Assembly: GCF_002115755.1 (NCBI RefSeq) | Contig: NZ_JFKA01000002.1 | Coordinates: 682,001-746,000 of the forward strand | DNA: 64,000 nt | Direction: 5' to 3' | Source: Thalassospira mesophila | Lineage (GTDB): Bacteria; Pseudomonadota; Alphaproteobacteria; Rhodospirillales; Thalassospiraceae | Shown: positions 1-8,432 of the stretch, one piece after another | How positions within the stretch are numbered: position 1 is the first letter of the stretch | Layout: each line of letters begins with the position of its first letter | The notes under the pieces: model-generated | The model's input: the letters and a program-made list of their open reading frames with translations, nothing else | The model's database searches: none | Told to the model about the DNA's origin: nothing | Position numbers and translations under genes: made by a program

Positions 1-2
1 CC

Positions 3-710
3 AAGGGCAACGGCCTGTCGGTAGAAGAATGGCTGACCTATGCGCCGGAAGACAGCCTGTCGCTGTTTATGTTTCAGAAGCCCAAGACGGCCAAGCGGTT
101 GTATTTTGATATCATCCCGAAAACGGTTGATGAATATCTGACCTTTGCCGAAAAGCTGAAATCCGAAACCGACCCGGTCAAGCTGCTTCAGAACCCGGCA
201 TGGCATATTCATGCGGGCACCGCACCGAACCGCGATATTCCCATTTCGTTTGGTATTTTGCTGAACCTGGTTTCGGTGTGTAATACCGAGGACAAGGACG
301 TTCTGTGGGGCTTTATTTCGCGTTATGCCAATGGGGCAACGCCGGAAAATGCGCCTTACCTGGACAAGCTGGTGGGCTATGCGGTTAATTATTACCGCGA
401 TTTTGTAAAGCCAACCAAAAAATACCGCGAGGCCAGCGCAGAAGAACGTGTGGCCCTGACCGAATTGCGCGATGTGCTGGTGGGGCTGGATAAAACAACC
501 AGTGGCAGCGATATTCAGACCGCGGTTTATGAAATTGGTAAAACGCATGAATGTTTTGCCGATTTACGCGCCTGGTTCAAAGCGCTTTACGAAATTTTGC
601 TGGGTCAGGAACAGGGGCCGCGCATGGGATCGTTCATTGCGCTGTATGGCATTGATGAAAGTGTCGCCTTGATCAACCGCGCCCTTGCCGGTGAAGATTT
701 AGGGGCCTGA
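3..710 (+). CDS. lysK: Lysyl-tRNA synthetase, class I, C-terminal part (5' end outside window)
   Basis: This enzyme charges tRNA-Lys with lysine in the cytoplasm. The reading frame is open from the first bases of the window, and the visible 235 residues begin with KGNGLSVEEWLTYAPEDSL. That is the stretch just after the KMSKS-like signature of class I (archaeal-type) lysyl-tRNA synthetases, so the catalytic Rossmann domain lies upstream of the window. The remaining residues form the helical C-terminal anticodon-binding region and end in ALAGEDLGA. Class I LysRS replaces the usual class II LysS in many alphaproteobacteria. An internal ATG at 69 exists, but the upstream frame is clearly coding, so it is not the start. 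A good terminator follows directly. Confidence 0.93.
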   Translation, partial: KGNGLSVEEWLTYAPEDSLSLFMFQKPKTAKRLYFDIIPKTVDEYLTFAEKLKSETDPVKLLQNPAWHIHAGTAPNRDIPISFGILLNLVSVCNTEDKDVLWGFISRYANGATPENAPYLDKLVGYAVNYYRDFVKPTKKYREASAEERVALTELRDVLVGLDKTTSGSDIQTAVYEIGKTHECFADLRAWFKALYEILLGQEQGPRMGSFIALYGIDESVALINRALAGEDLGA

Positions 711-737
711 TCAAATCTGGTCGAGATATACAAATCA

Positions 738-767
738 GAAGAAGCCCGCCCGTTGGTGGGCTTCTTC
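738..767 (+). terminator. Rho-independent terminator after lysK
   Basis: A 13-bp stem with one G-T pair (GAAGAAGCCCGCC against GGTGGGCTTCTTC) encloses a CGTT loop. It lies 28 nt after the lysK stop. The arms carry A-rich and T-rich ends, so it could also stop transcription coming from the minus-strand lipoprotein gene. Confidence 0.75.
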
Positions 768-806
768 AATTGCGCTGTGTGTTGTCTGGCGGCCGGCGCC
801 TGTTAT

Positions 807-1388
807 TTATTTCGTTTTGAACTTTTCGATCAGTTCCTTGAGTTTATCGACGTCGCCACTGTCAATTACCGCCTGAAACTCTTCAGGCAGCGTTTGATCC
901 GTCCCTTTCAGGATTTCGAGCGCCATTAACATGGTGACGGACTTCATCGCAGCATCGTTAGCCTGTTTGTAATCTTCATTATTCAACGCACCGTTCATAT
1001 GGGCGAAACAATTGTAGGACCGGGCATCACGATAGAATTGCAATGCCGTTGTTCGCTTTAGCAACGGCGCAATTTTCTCTGCTACGCTGCGTGCAAGCGT
1101 TGCGTTGCCTGTGATATCGCCCTTACCTGCTTCAAGTTGCGCCAGCAGGCTTGACGTGACGGCAATGGCAACATCGGGCGGGGGTTCCGGGCAGACCAGC
1201 GAACTGCCATCAAATTTGGCGACGACAGTGCGATAGGATGCTGTTGTTGACAATGCGCCAACTTTGGCGTCGCCAAATAATGCGTTGCCGCCAACGACTT
1301 GATCGTGAATGCCATTGCTGCAGGCACCCAGCATTAATAATGACAACCCGATGATTACACGTGCCGGGCCGCAGAACAGGCCGCGCAT
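807..1388 (-). CDS. Predicted lipoprotein, unknown function
   Basis: This 193-residue protein was not recognised as a known family. The N-terminus has a positively charged stretch, a hydrophobic core (VIIGLSLLML) and a lipobox LGAC at about residues 20-23, so it is likely a lipid-anchored envelope protein. The mature part is mostly helical-looking and polar, with two further Cys residues (EPPP region and YNCFAHMNGAL). The start ATG is supported by GGAGG seven bases upstream. It is a single gene convergent with lysK. No catalytic motif is visible. Confidence 0.75.
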   Translation of the reverse strand: MRGLFCGPARVIIGLSLLMLGACSNGIHDQVVGGNALFGDAKVGALSTTASYRTVVAKFDGSSLVCPEPPPDVAIAVTSSLLAQLEAGKGDITGNATLARSVAEKIAPLLKRTTALQFYRDARSYNCFAHMNGALNNEDYKQANDAAMKSVTMLMALEILKGTDQTLPEEFQAVIDSGDVDKLKELIEKFKTK

Positions 1389-1710
1389 GTCTCGTCCTCC
1401 ATGCTGTGTTTTTATTAAATATTCAAATCTTTAATCAATCCCCGGTTGAAGATAGGGCCGGAAGTTAAGCAGAGCAACTGTATTTTATGTGTCAGTTCTG
1501 ACGGGAAAATAAGTGTCGGGATGGTTTGGGCGGGTTGTAACCCAAAGTCGACGGGAAAAAACATGCAACCGTGTGGCGACATTTGTTTCAAATATAGCCG
1601 CAAATTTGGCGGGCAAAAAAATGCCGTAGTTTCATGGTGATGTCAGTAAGCAACAGCATTATGTGTTTACGCCTGACAGGCAAACGGCATTTATTTAGAG
1701 AATTGGAGGC
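1389..1710. other. Gene-poor spacer between two divergent lipoprotein genes
   Basis: These 322 bases separate the minus-strand lipoprotein gene from the plus-strand DUF4136 gene and must carry both promoters. Two overlapping short frames of 62-64 codons on opposite strands have no good ribosome binding site and no recognisable composition, so neither is called. ATGCCGT (1621) and ACGGCAT (1684) form a distant inverted pair just before the downstream gene. No clear -35/-10 pair was picked out. Confidence 0.4.
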
Positions 1711-2316
1711 ATGGCAGTGAAACGTTATAAATGGTTGATATTATTGGCCGGTGTGCTGGTTTCCGGCTGTGCCGGTGGTCCGCGTGTTTATACCGATCAG
1801 GACCCGGTAACGGATTTTGGCCGCTATCACAGTTATGCGTTTGTCGACGTTGCGGGCAAGGACCGGGACGCAAAATATACCACCCTGACCGGCCAGCGCA
1901 TGGAAGACCGCATTGCAGCCCGGATGCAGGCCTATGGCTATGAGCTTGATATTCATCACCCCGACTTGCTGGTGGATTACCATGTAAACACGCGTGACCA
2001 GCAGGTTGTGCGCAGTGGCCCGTCTTATGGCGGGTATTACGGTTCCTCGGGCCGGGGCGGTGTCGGCGTTGGCGTGCCGCTATATGGGGATACCGGCCGG
2101 GTTGATACCTATGTGCGCGGCGAGGTGGTGATTGACCTGATTGATCGCGAAACCAACAAAACCGTCTGGGAAGGCAAAACCGGCAACTGGACGGGATCGG
2201 GCGGCGATTTTTACCCCGATGAAGCGATTGCCGAAGCCATTGGCGCGATTTTCGCCAACTACCCGTACCGGGCCGGGCAAAGTGCGCCGGTGGTGCCTGC
2301 AGCCGCGAACGAGTAA
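1711..2316 (+). CDS. DUF4136-family lipoprotein
   Basis: This is a 201-residue envelope lipoprotein. It has a signal peptide (KRYKWLILLAGVLVSGC) with the lipobox VSGC at about residues 17-20. The body matches the DUF4136 pattern: an early DFGRYHSYAFVD segment, a DLLVDYHV strand near residue 90, a Gly/Tyr/Ser-rich loop at about residues 107-122, and the closing strand pair (GEVVIDLIDRETNKTVWEG) typical of the family. DUF4136 proteins are small outer-membrane-associated lipoproteins of unknown role. The start has a strong GGAGG six bases upstream. The gene is monocistronic and followed by a terminator. Confidence 0.88.
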   Translation: MAVKRYKWLILLAGVLVSGCAGGPRVYTDQDPVTDFGRYHSYAFVDVAGKDRDAKYTTLTGQRMEDRIAARMQAYGYELDIHHPDLLVDYHVNTRDQQVVRSGPSYGGYYGSSGRGGVGVGVPLYGDTGRVDTYVRGEVVIDLIDRETNKTVWEGKTGNWTGSGGDFYPDEAIAEAIGAIFANYPYRAGQSAPVVPAAANE

Positions 2317-2350
2317 TCGCTCGTTTTTCTGTGGTCTGGATTTTGGTGCA

Positions 2351-2379
2351 GGCGGCCGGGTTGCGGCCGCCTTTTCTTT
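2351..2379 (+). terminator. Rho-independent terminator after the DUF4136 lipoprotein gene
   Basis: The perfect 7-bp stem GGCGGCC/GGCCGCC with a 7-base loop is followed by TTTTCTTT. It also sits just beyond the 3' end of the convergent helicase gene. Confidence 0.8.
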
Positions 2380-2403
2380 GGCATTTTGATCGCAGGAATT
2401 GTT

Positions 2404-5400
2404 TTACTGAAAAATCCATTGACGAATTCGTTGGCGTTCTGATGGGTCCGGGATGCGTTCAAGAGTGCGCTGCCAGACCCGGTGAATGGTATCTGTGATA
2501 TCGTCGCCAGAATAGGCGTTTGAAAATTCCTGTTTGTCGTATTTTTTGCTGCGCGGTGCCGAAAACCAGTTAAACGAGCCTTCGATGAGGTGCTGGTCAT
2601 CGACAATAAGTGTTTTATTGTGGATGCGCGGGAGGAAAATCAGCTCGGCCGAGGTTGCATGCAGGAGTTCACGCCCTTTTCGGGCGTAGTCTTGTTCAGT
2701 TTTGCTGCACGGTATAAAATGATCAGCGCACGCCGCGATAACCACTTTGACGCCACGCTGGCTGGCATCATTGATCAGTTCAACGATTTTGTCGTGATTT
2801 ATTGCCTTGTCACTTAGATAGGGCGAATAAACGAGTATGTTTTTTTGTGCGGTTTTAAAACTTTTGCGTAAATAATCGCAGTGTTGTTCCAGCGTCTCGA
2901 TGCGCAACGGCAGAGCTTGGGAATCGATGCCTATTGTTGTTGGCAGGATGTCGGTAATTTCATTTTCGGGATCGGTGAGGATGATCCGCGCCAAATGATC
3001 CGAATTTGTTTTGGGGTCTGAACTGGCGTCGAGAATTTGCATGTCGCCAAAGACCAGAAAACTGTCCTGCGCGCGACTGACGGCAACGTTGAGCATGGAG
3101 TTGTCGCTGTTGAAAAAATACTGTGTGCTGACGGTGAAATCATAGACGGTTGAAAAAATGACGACGGGACATTCAGCGCCCTGAAGCCCGTGTACTGTCC
3201 CAACGGTGATGTTTTTCAGCCCATGCACGCCATTGGCCGCAGCAAGTTTTGAAAGCTCGTTTTTTATCAGGGTCGCCTGACTGCGAAACGGGGTGACGAT
3301 TGCGATGATTTGATCAATCGGTGTCTTGTAGCGGTTTTCCAGCTTGACCCGTTTCCGGGCGATCCACTCTGCAATGGTTTGTGCTTCAATTTTGTTTGAC
3401 CAACTCCCCTGCACCTTGCGGGCCTCGCCCCGAATATGGGCGTACCCCATGGCGGGCAGGAAGGAGTCTGTTTTCGGTCCGCGCACGGGTTTGAGGCACC
3501 CATTGTAAAAACGGTTACAATAACCAATGATTTCATCGTAGCAGCGGCGGTGTTCGGCCAGAAACATTCCCTTGCCATCAGAAAGCGTGCGACAGCTTTT
3601 ATGCTGTGCCATTTTCATCATGCTGCCTTCAAAGGCGGTATATCCGTTTTGGGCCAGCATTGTTTTGTGTTCGAGCAGGCCTGCTTCATGCAGGTTGCCG
3701 CGATCAATGGCCGATGAGACAGAAACGATCGGCGCAATCTGCAGGGTATCGCCAATGATGATGGCTTTTTGACCAAGGACGAGGCACGGGCCCCCTATTT
3801 CGGGGGCGACCTGTCCTGCTTCGTCCATGATGATCATGTCGAAAAATCCTTGTAGCGGCCCTTTATAGGGGACAAGGAAAGTGGCAGTGGCCTTGTAGCA
3901 GGTGGCGACAAAACACGGGGTCAGCATTGCATAGCGGCGCATGCGTTTGCTGATATGTTCAGCCGTTTGTTTCAGGTTGGTGTTGGTATCGATGTTGTTG
4001 TTTTCGTGGATCCAGCGCGCCTCCCAGTAGCGCGAGGCAAGGAAGAATAACCGGTTTCGGACGAGGGTATCGAGTTTTTCAATCAGTCCTTCGGGATTGT
4101 TTTTGTACAGTTTCCGAAGTGTTTCGCTGTGCTGGTATTCGAACTCGGCGGCGCGTGTATCGGCATTTATCTGGTTGATAAGCTCGGCTATTTCGGTCCA
4201 GCATTCAATACGAAACGAGAGCCATTTTTTAAGTTGTTTGGTCCGGGTTTGAAGGGTGGCGATATTCGTTTTGAGGGTTGAAATTTGTGCGGCTGCTTCT
4301 GGCAATTGCGCGAGCCGGGTGGCCTCAATTACGAGGCGATCAAATATTCGCATTGCCTGAGACAGGCGGAAGTTTGGCTGCGCTAATTTTTCTGCAAGGT
4401 GTTCATAGCCATTGTCTATCAGCAAGAATTGCAGGTTGCTGATTCTTAGTTGTCTGTTGTCGGGCAGAAGGTTCAAAACACGGTTGAACACGGATTTCGG
4501 TTCAATTTCGTTTTTAGCAGCCTGTTGTAATTTTCGCGCGTTTTGCTGTTTTAGGGCGGCCCGGCTGGCTTCCTCGTCGGCTGTTTTTTGGCAGGCATTT
4601 AATGTTGTTTGTAGCGTAACGGTTTCCGTCTCAAGAGAGCTTATCCATTCCGCAAGGTCGGTAAAGCGGCTGTCTTCCAATGCCTGCCGGATTTCTTCGA
4701 GTTGTTCCAGCTCTGTGACGATTTTTGAATAGCGATTGAACTGGGTTTTCAGGTCGTTGTGCAGGATGCGAATGATTTTTTCGGGGTTTTCAATAGTTTC
4801 CCCATAGTAACGGCTAAAACACTCAAAGAAATGTTGCTCGGTTCTCGCACGGGTTTCCGTGTGTTCGATTTCGTCGGGGAATGCGCCACCCTTGCGCGCC
4901 GCCACCAGGTATTTCCCTTTGGGGATGCGTTCTTTGGCTTTATCGGATGGAAAGAAAAGCCCCAGAGAACGGGCCTGGGGAATCCAGCGACGGCTTATCG
5001 GGTCGGGACTGTTTTGCAAAAGTGCCTTGCCCAGACTGTCAATCAGGTTGGTGACAGCCTGATTGTTCGTTGAGCAAGCCAGGGCAACAAAGGGTTCCTC
5101 GCCTAAAAGCGCCGCATTAACCACGCCCGATGCAATGACGCTTTGCATTAATGTGGTTTTACCGGTGCCCGGCGGCCCGTTCACGGCCAGGATGGATTGG
5201 GGCTCGGTTGAGAGGATGTTTGCCATGGCCTGTCGCTGGGTCGGGGCAAGAATATGTTGGCCGATATGCCCTGTGTGATGCAATGTCGCTGCGGTTTCAA
5301 ACGACGTTATGGCGGGTTGTTTATTTGTTTCAGCCGCGAGCAATGCATTCAGGGCTGTGTTTTGGGTCCATTTTTCTGGGCTGTCGCGCATCGTTTCGCA

Positions 5401-6051
5401 AAAACGAACAATCGATTCCCCGGCGCCCGCATGCTCGTGAAACAGCATGATGCGGCCATCCTGGCTGCTGTAATTTTCAAAAACCGGATTGTAAATAGAT
5501 GTATTGGCGACGGCCTGACAGAGCTTGTCGGCAAAAGTTAGCACATCGGGAAAAGACGGGTTTGTCGGGAAGGTTGTGTGTTCGAGGAATTTATCGAAGC
5601 TTTCAATCGTACCAAGGGTAATTGTCCTAAGGCCGATCGGTTCAAGGCAGGCACGTTCAAACCATGGTGGCCGGTTTGCATCGGCAGCGAGTTTACCTTC
5701 AAGATTAACTGTTGCCGATATCCAGATGGAACCCTGACGTGCCTTTTGAGTGTCTGAGCGGGCAACGCCGTGTTCAACGCGTGTGGAAACAATAAAAGGG
5801 GTAATGAGAACCGATGCTGTTTGAATTGCGTCGATTTCGTCTTCCTGTTCTTTTGTCAGATTCTGGCCAAATTGCCTTTTGAGCAATTCCTGACGCTGTT
5901 TTATAATTTTCCGGGAAATGTCTTGCGCAACTACCCCCTGTGCAAGCTCGCCAATTTTCAGAACATGGCATGTTGCATCATTCAAGACGGGAGCTGTGCG
6001 TTGGCTATCGATCAGAGACGACCGCCAATAGGTTAATAAGTTGGAATTCAT
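2404..6051 (-). CDS. SF1 (UPF1/COG1112-like) helicase fused to a C-terminal phospholipase D nuclease domain; type II Mokosh-like
   Basis: This large protein of about 1215 residues joins two enzymatic modules. A superfamily 1 helicase core has Walker A GPPGTGKTT at about residue 292, a long charged coiled-coil insertion (about 420-620), Walker B MDEAG near 744, and C-terminal helicase motifs including VGTVHGLQGAECPVVIFS and NVAVSRAQ. The last 170 residues carry one PLD/HKD site (HNKTLIVDDQHLIEGSFNW, about 1143-1161). In type II Mokosh, one protein combines an RNA-helicase-like SF1 domain with a PLD nuclease and gives antiphage defence; this domain order matches. The frame opens with GTG at 6054, but the ATG at 6051 has AGGG six bases upstream and is preferred. 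It stands alone. DNA versus RNA substrate cannot be read from sequence. Confidence 0.85.
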   Translation of the reverse strand: MNSNLLTYWRSSLIDSQRTAPVLNDATCHVLKIGELAQGVVAQDISRKIIKQRQELLKRQFGQNLTKEQEDEIDAIQTASVLITPFIVSTRVEHGVARSDTQKARQGSIWISATVNLEGKLAADANRPPWFERACLEPIGLRTITLGTIESFDKFLEHTTFPTNPSFPDVLTFADKLCQAVANTSIYNPVFENYSSQDGRIMLFHEHAGAGESIVRFCETMRDSPEKWTQNTALNALLAAETNKQPAITSFETAATLHHTGHIGQHILAPTQRQAMANILSTEPQSILAVNGPPGTGKTTLMQSVIASGVVNAALLGEEPFVALACSTNNQAVTNLIDSLGKALLQNSPDPISRRWIPQARSLGLFFPSDKAKERIPKGKYLVAARKGGAFPDEIEHTETRARTEQHFFECFSRYYGETIENPEKIIRILHNDLKTQFNRYSKIVTELEQLEEIRQALEDSRFTDLAEWISSLETETVTLQTTLNACQKTADEEASRAALKQQNARKLQQAAKNEIEPKSVFNRVLNLLPDNRQLRISNLQFLLIDNGYEHLAEKLAQPNFRLSQAMRIFDRLVIEATRLAQLPEAAAQISTLKTNIATLQTRTKQLKKWLSFRIECWTEIAELINQINADTRAAEFEYQHSETLRKLYKNNPEGLIEKLDTLVRNRLFFLASRYWEARWIHENNNIDTNTNLKQTAEHISKRMRRYAMLTPCFVATCYKATATFLVPYKGPLQGFFDMIIMDEAGQVAPEIGGPCLVLGQKAIIIGDTLQIAPIVSVSSAIDRGNLHEAGLLEHKTMLAQNGYTAFEGSMMKMAQHKSCRTLSDGKGMFLAEHRRCYDEIIGYCNRFYNGCLKPVRGPKTDSFLPAMGYAHIRGEARKVQGSWSNKIEAQTIAEWIARKRVKLENRYKTPIDQIIAIVTPFRSQATLIKNELSKLAAANGVHGLKNITVGTVHGLQGAECPVVIFSTVYDFTVSTQYFFNSDNSMLNVAVSRAQDSFLVFGDMQILDASSDPKTNSDHLARIILTDPENEITDILPTTIGIDSQALPLRIETLEQHCDYLRKSFKTAQKNILVYSPYLSDKAINHDKIVELINDASQRGVKVVIAACADHFIPCSKTEQDYARKGRELLHATSAELIFLPRIHNKTLIVDDQHLIEGSFNWFSAPRSKKYDKQEFSNAYSGDDITDTIHRVWQRTLERIPDPSERQRIRQWIFQ

Positions 6052-6130
6052 CACTTACCCTGAAGAGAAATATGTCTCTTTTGGGTGTAATGATATGTGT
6101 GGCCGATGTCCAAGATAAAACTTTTAAGGG

Positions 6131-6165
6131 AAAAATTGCGGTGCCGATGCGCCTGGCACCGCAAT
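6131..6165 (-). terminator. Rho-independent terminator after the class IV aminotransferase gene
   Basis: Read on the minus strand, the 11-bp perfect stem ATTGCGGTGCC/GGCACCGCAAT is followed directly by a T run. It separates the aminotransferase gene from the downstream helicase gene, which therefore needs its own promoter in the roughly 80 bases between. Confidence 0.85.
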
Positions 6166-6176
6166 CACAAGTCAAT

Positions 6177-7037
6177 TTAGCTGGCTTCGCTAAATGCCCA
6201 GTAAAGGTTTTGGGCCTGTTTGGTGAGGGGGCCGGGTTGGAGGTTGCGGTCGTCAAGTTTGACGCAAGGGGCCACCTTGTAGAAATTGCCGGTGCCAAAT
6301 ATTTCGTCGGCTTCTTGCAATTCGCTGTATTTGACGGCCTTTTCAACCACGTTTACCCCATCATCGCGCAGAAGCTGGATCACGCGCTGGCGGGTGAGAC
6401 CGTTGAGGAAGGTGCCGTTAAGGGCCGGGGTATAAACCGTGCCGTCCTTGGCAAAAAACAGGTTGGCATAGGAAAACTCGGCAACGTGGCCGATTGGGTC
6501 GAGCATCACACCGGTGTCAAAGCCGTTGCCTTTGGCCTCGTTTACCGCGCGGCCGACATTGGGATAAAGGCAGGAGGCCTTGGCTTCGGTCGGCGCACTT
6601 TCGGGCGATGGGCGGCGAAAGCTGGATTTTTGGGCGGTGAAGCCGGTGGTGATGGATTCTGGCATCGCACTTTCGTTAATGCAGAGCACAAACTGCGCGC
6701 TGTCGGCATCGGGGGCGAGAAAGCCGGTTTCGCCGTAAATGATCGGCTTGATGTAAAGCGCAACGTCCGGGTCAAACCTGGTCAGGCCCTCGGCGACGAG
6801 TTCGAGGATTTCACCGACCGTAATTTTGGGCTCCAGCCCCATGAATTGGGCGGAACGAATAACGCGGGCGCAGTGCGGTTTGAGGTCGGGGGTTTTGCCG
6901 TTGATGCGGCGCGCACCGTCAAACACGGTGGAGGACATCCACATGCCATGGGTGGCCGGGCCGATGATGGCCGGGTTGCCTTCGTGCCAGGTGCCCTGAT
7001 GCCAGGTCCAGGTTTTGGAAGGGGTGGCGTGACCCAT
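6177..7037 (-). CDS. ilvE: Class IV PLP aminotransferase, branched-chain amino acid aminotransferase type
   Basis: This 286-residue enzyme of the class IV (D-AAT/BCAT) fold transfers amino groups between branched-chain amino acids and 2-oxoglutarate, using pyridoxal phosphate. The likely Schiff-base lysine is K153 in the EAKASCLYPN segment. It is followed at family spacing by GFDTGVMLDPIGHVAEFSYAN, where the Glu binds the PLP pyridine nitrogen, and by the phosphate-binding FGTGNF near residue 248. The length fits the family. Substrate preference is inferred from overall similarity, and a related role such as 4-amino-4-deoxychorismate lyase is less likely. The gene is transcribed alone, divergent from the inositol-phosphatase-family gene, and ends in a strong terminator. 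Confidence 0.8.
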   Translation of the reverse strand: MGHATPSKTWTWHQGTWHEGNPAIIGPATHGMWMSSTVFDGARRINGKTPDLKPHCARVIRSAQFMGLEPKITVGEILELVAEGLTRFDPDVALYIKPIIYGETGFLAPDADSAQFVLCINESAMPESITTGFTAQKSSFRRPSPESAPTEAKASCLYPNVGRAVNEAKGNGFDTGVMLDPIGHVAEFSYANLFFAKDGTVYTPALNGTFLNGLTRQRVIQLLRDDGVNVVEKAVKYSELQEADEIFGTGNFYKVAPCVKLDDRNLQPGPLTKQAQNLYWAFSEAS

Positions 7038-7382
7038 TTTGTTTCTCCTGATTTATTTTATTGGGGGCAGCCGATGCTGCGCGCCAGTGGGGCTGGTGAG
7101 ATGATGAATATGAGATGTTCAGCATAGATTTTTTAATTGGCTGTGGTCAAAGAAAACCGTGTGCGAAATATGAAGGGTGGGGCGGGATGATGCTGCGTGC
7201 CTGATTGATGGGGAAGCGGGGCAAATGTCGCGAAAGGGTAACGTGACGCATGCGGCATATCTTGGTAGCGCCATGGATTACATCTTGTTGGGCAGGGTTT
7301 TGCCTGTTTGGAATTGGTTTTCGATGCGCGGTCTTGCGCTTGTGTCGGGTTCGTAACCCGCAATAAGATAAGGGAAATAAAC
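7038..7382. other. Divergent promoter region between the aminotransferase and the IMPase-family gene
   Basis: This 345-base spacer holds the promoters of two diverging genes. No credible gene was seen in it: the frame open from 7308 has a poor start and is better explained by a GTG start at 7383. No palindromic operator longer than about 8 bp was noticed. Confidence 0.4.
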
Positions 7383-8201
7383 GTGAGCGAAGCGTTGAAC
7401 AAGGCCAGCGATGGTGTGGATATTGCCGCACGGTTTGAACATGCCATGAGTGTGGTAAAAGACGCCGGGCGGGTGGCGATGGATTATTATCGCCGGGTTG
7501 ATGATCTGGTGGTGGAATACAAGGATAACCCGCTAGATGTTGTCAGCATTGCCGATAAGGATGTTGAGGCGGTTATTCGTAAGCTTATTGCCGGGAAGTT
7601 CCCCGATGACGGGTTTTTGGGCGAGGAAATGGGCATTGATCGCGGTAAAAACGACTGCCTGTGGGTGATAGACCCGATTGATGGCACGGCGTGCTTTGTC
7701 AATAAAATGCCGACCTGGGTGATTTCGGTGGCGTTGATGGTGGGGGATGAGGCGGTGATTGGCCTGATTTACGAACCCAATGGTGATGAATTTTTTGCCG
7801 CGTGCACCGGGCAGGGGGCCACGGTGAATGGCAAGCCAATACAAGCCAGCCAGGTTGATAATGTGAATGCCGGTGTGATGGGGGTTGGTATGTCGCACCG
7901 GGTGGGCAGTGTGGCATTGGTGCCATTTATGACCGACCTTTTGGACCGCGAGGGCATGTTTATTCGCAACGGGTCGTGCGCGCTGATGATGGCCTATGCG
8001 GCAGCCGGGCGGCTGATTGGCTATTTTGAACCGCACATCAACCCGTGGGATTGCATGGCGGGCATTGTTTTGATGCGCGAGGCCGGGGGCTGGTGCAACG
8101 GGTTTTTGCAGGCCCTGGATGTTTTGGAAAAAGGCGCGCCGATTTTGGTGGCCGGGCCGCATGTGGCGGCGGTGTTATCGGAGATGACCGGGGTTAAATA
8201 A
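7383..8201 (+). CDS. Inositol monophosphatase family protein
   Basis: This is a 272-residue Mg2+/Li+-sensitive phosphatase of the IMPase/FBPase superfamily. The metal-binding motifs are all present: GEE at 80-82, DPIDGT at 97-102 and INPWDCMAG at about 219-227. It may hydrolyse inositol-1-phosphate, histidinol phosphate or 3'-phosphoadenosine 5'-phosphate; the sequence alone does not separate these, and neighbouring genes give no hint. I chose the GTG at 7383 because AAGG lies about nine bases upstream and family members start close to this point. An earlier in-frame ATG at 7308 would add 25 residues without family character. Confidence 0.85.
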   Translation: MSEALNKASDGVDIAARFEHAMSVVKDAGRVAMDYYRRVDDLVVEYKDNPLDVVSIADKDVEAVIRKLIAGKFPDDGFLGEEMGIDRGKNDCLWVIDPIDGTACFVNKMPTWVISVALMVGDEAVIGLIYEPNGDEFFAACTGQGATVNGKPIQASQVDNVNAGVMGVGMSHRVGSVALVPFMTDLLDREGMFIRNGSCALMMAYAAAGRLIGYFEPHINPWDCMAGIVLMREAGGWCNGFLQALDVLEKGAPILVAGPHVAAVLSEMTGVK

Positions 8202-8271
8202 CAGTTGTTTGCTTTGAGAGAAATTCGGAACAGCTGTCGGATCCGGCGTTTTAGAAGATCTCCTTTTTGGG

Positions 8272-8336
8272 GGGCCGCAAAAGAATTGGAATGCTTGATT
8301 GCGCTAGCAATGAAATTTCAATTCTGAATGCGGCCC
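8272..8336. repeat. Long imperfect inverted repeat between convergent genes
   Basis: Outer arms GGGCCGCA (8272-8279) and TGCGGCCC (8329-8336) and inner arms AGAATTG (8282-8288) and CAATTCT (8319-8325) can fold into one hairpin of about 65 bases. It lies between the converging IMPase and 601-residue-protein genes. It has no long T run, so it is only a weak bidirectional terminator candidate and may be the end of an inserted element. Confidence 0.5.
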
Positions 8337-8432
8337 ATATTTTGAGCAAAGAAGTGATAGAGTAGGGGCGACAGCTGTGCTGCAACATGGACTACAACTG
8401 CATTGACAAAAGGCGTCATCAACGGAGTAGCA

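Noticed and set aside
5940..7127. 395-codon plus-strand frame opposite the aminotransferase and helicase genes
   Set aside because: It is antisense to two clearly recognised genes and has no family motif.
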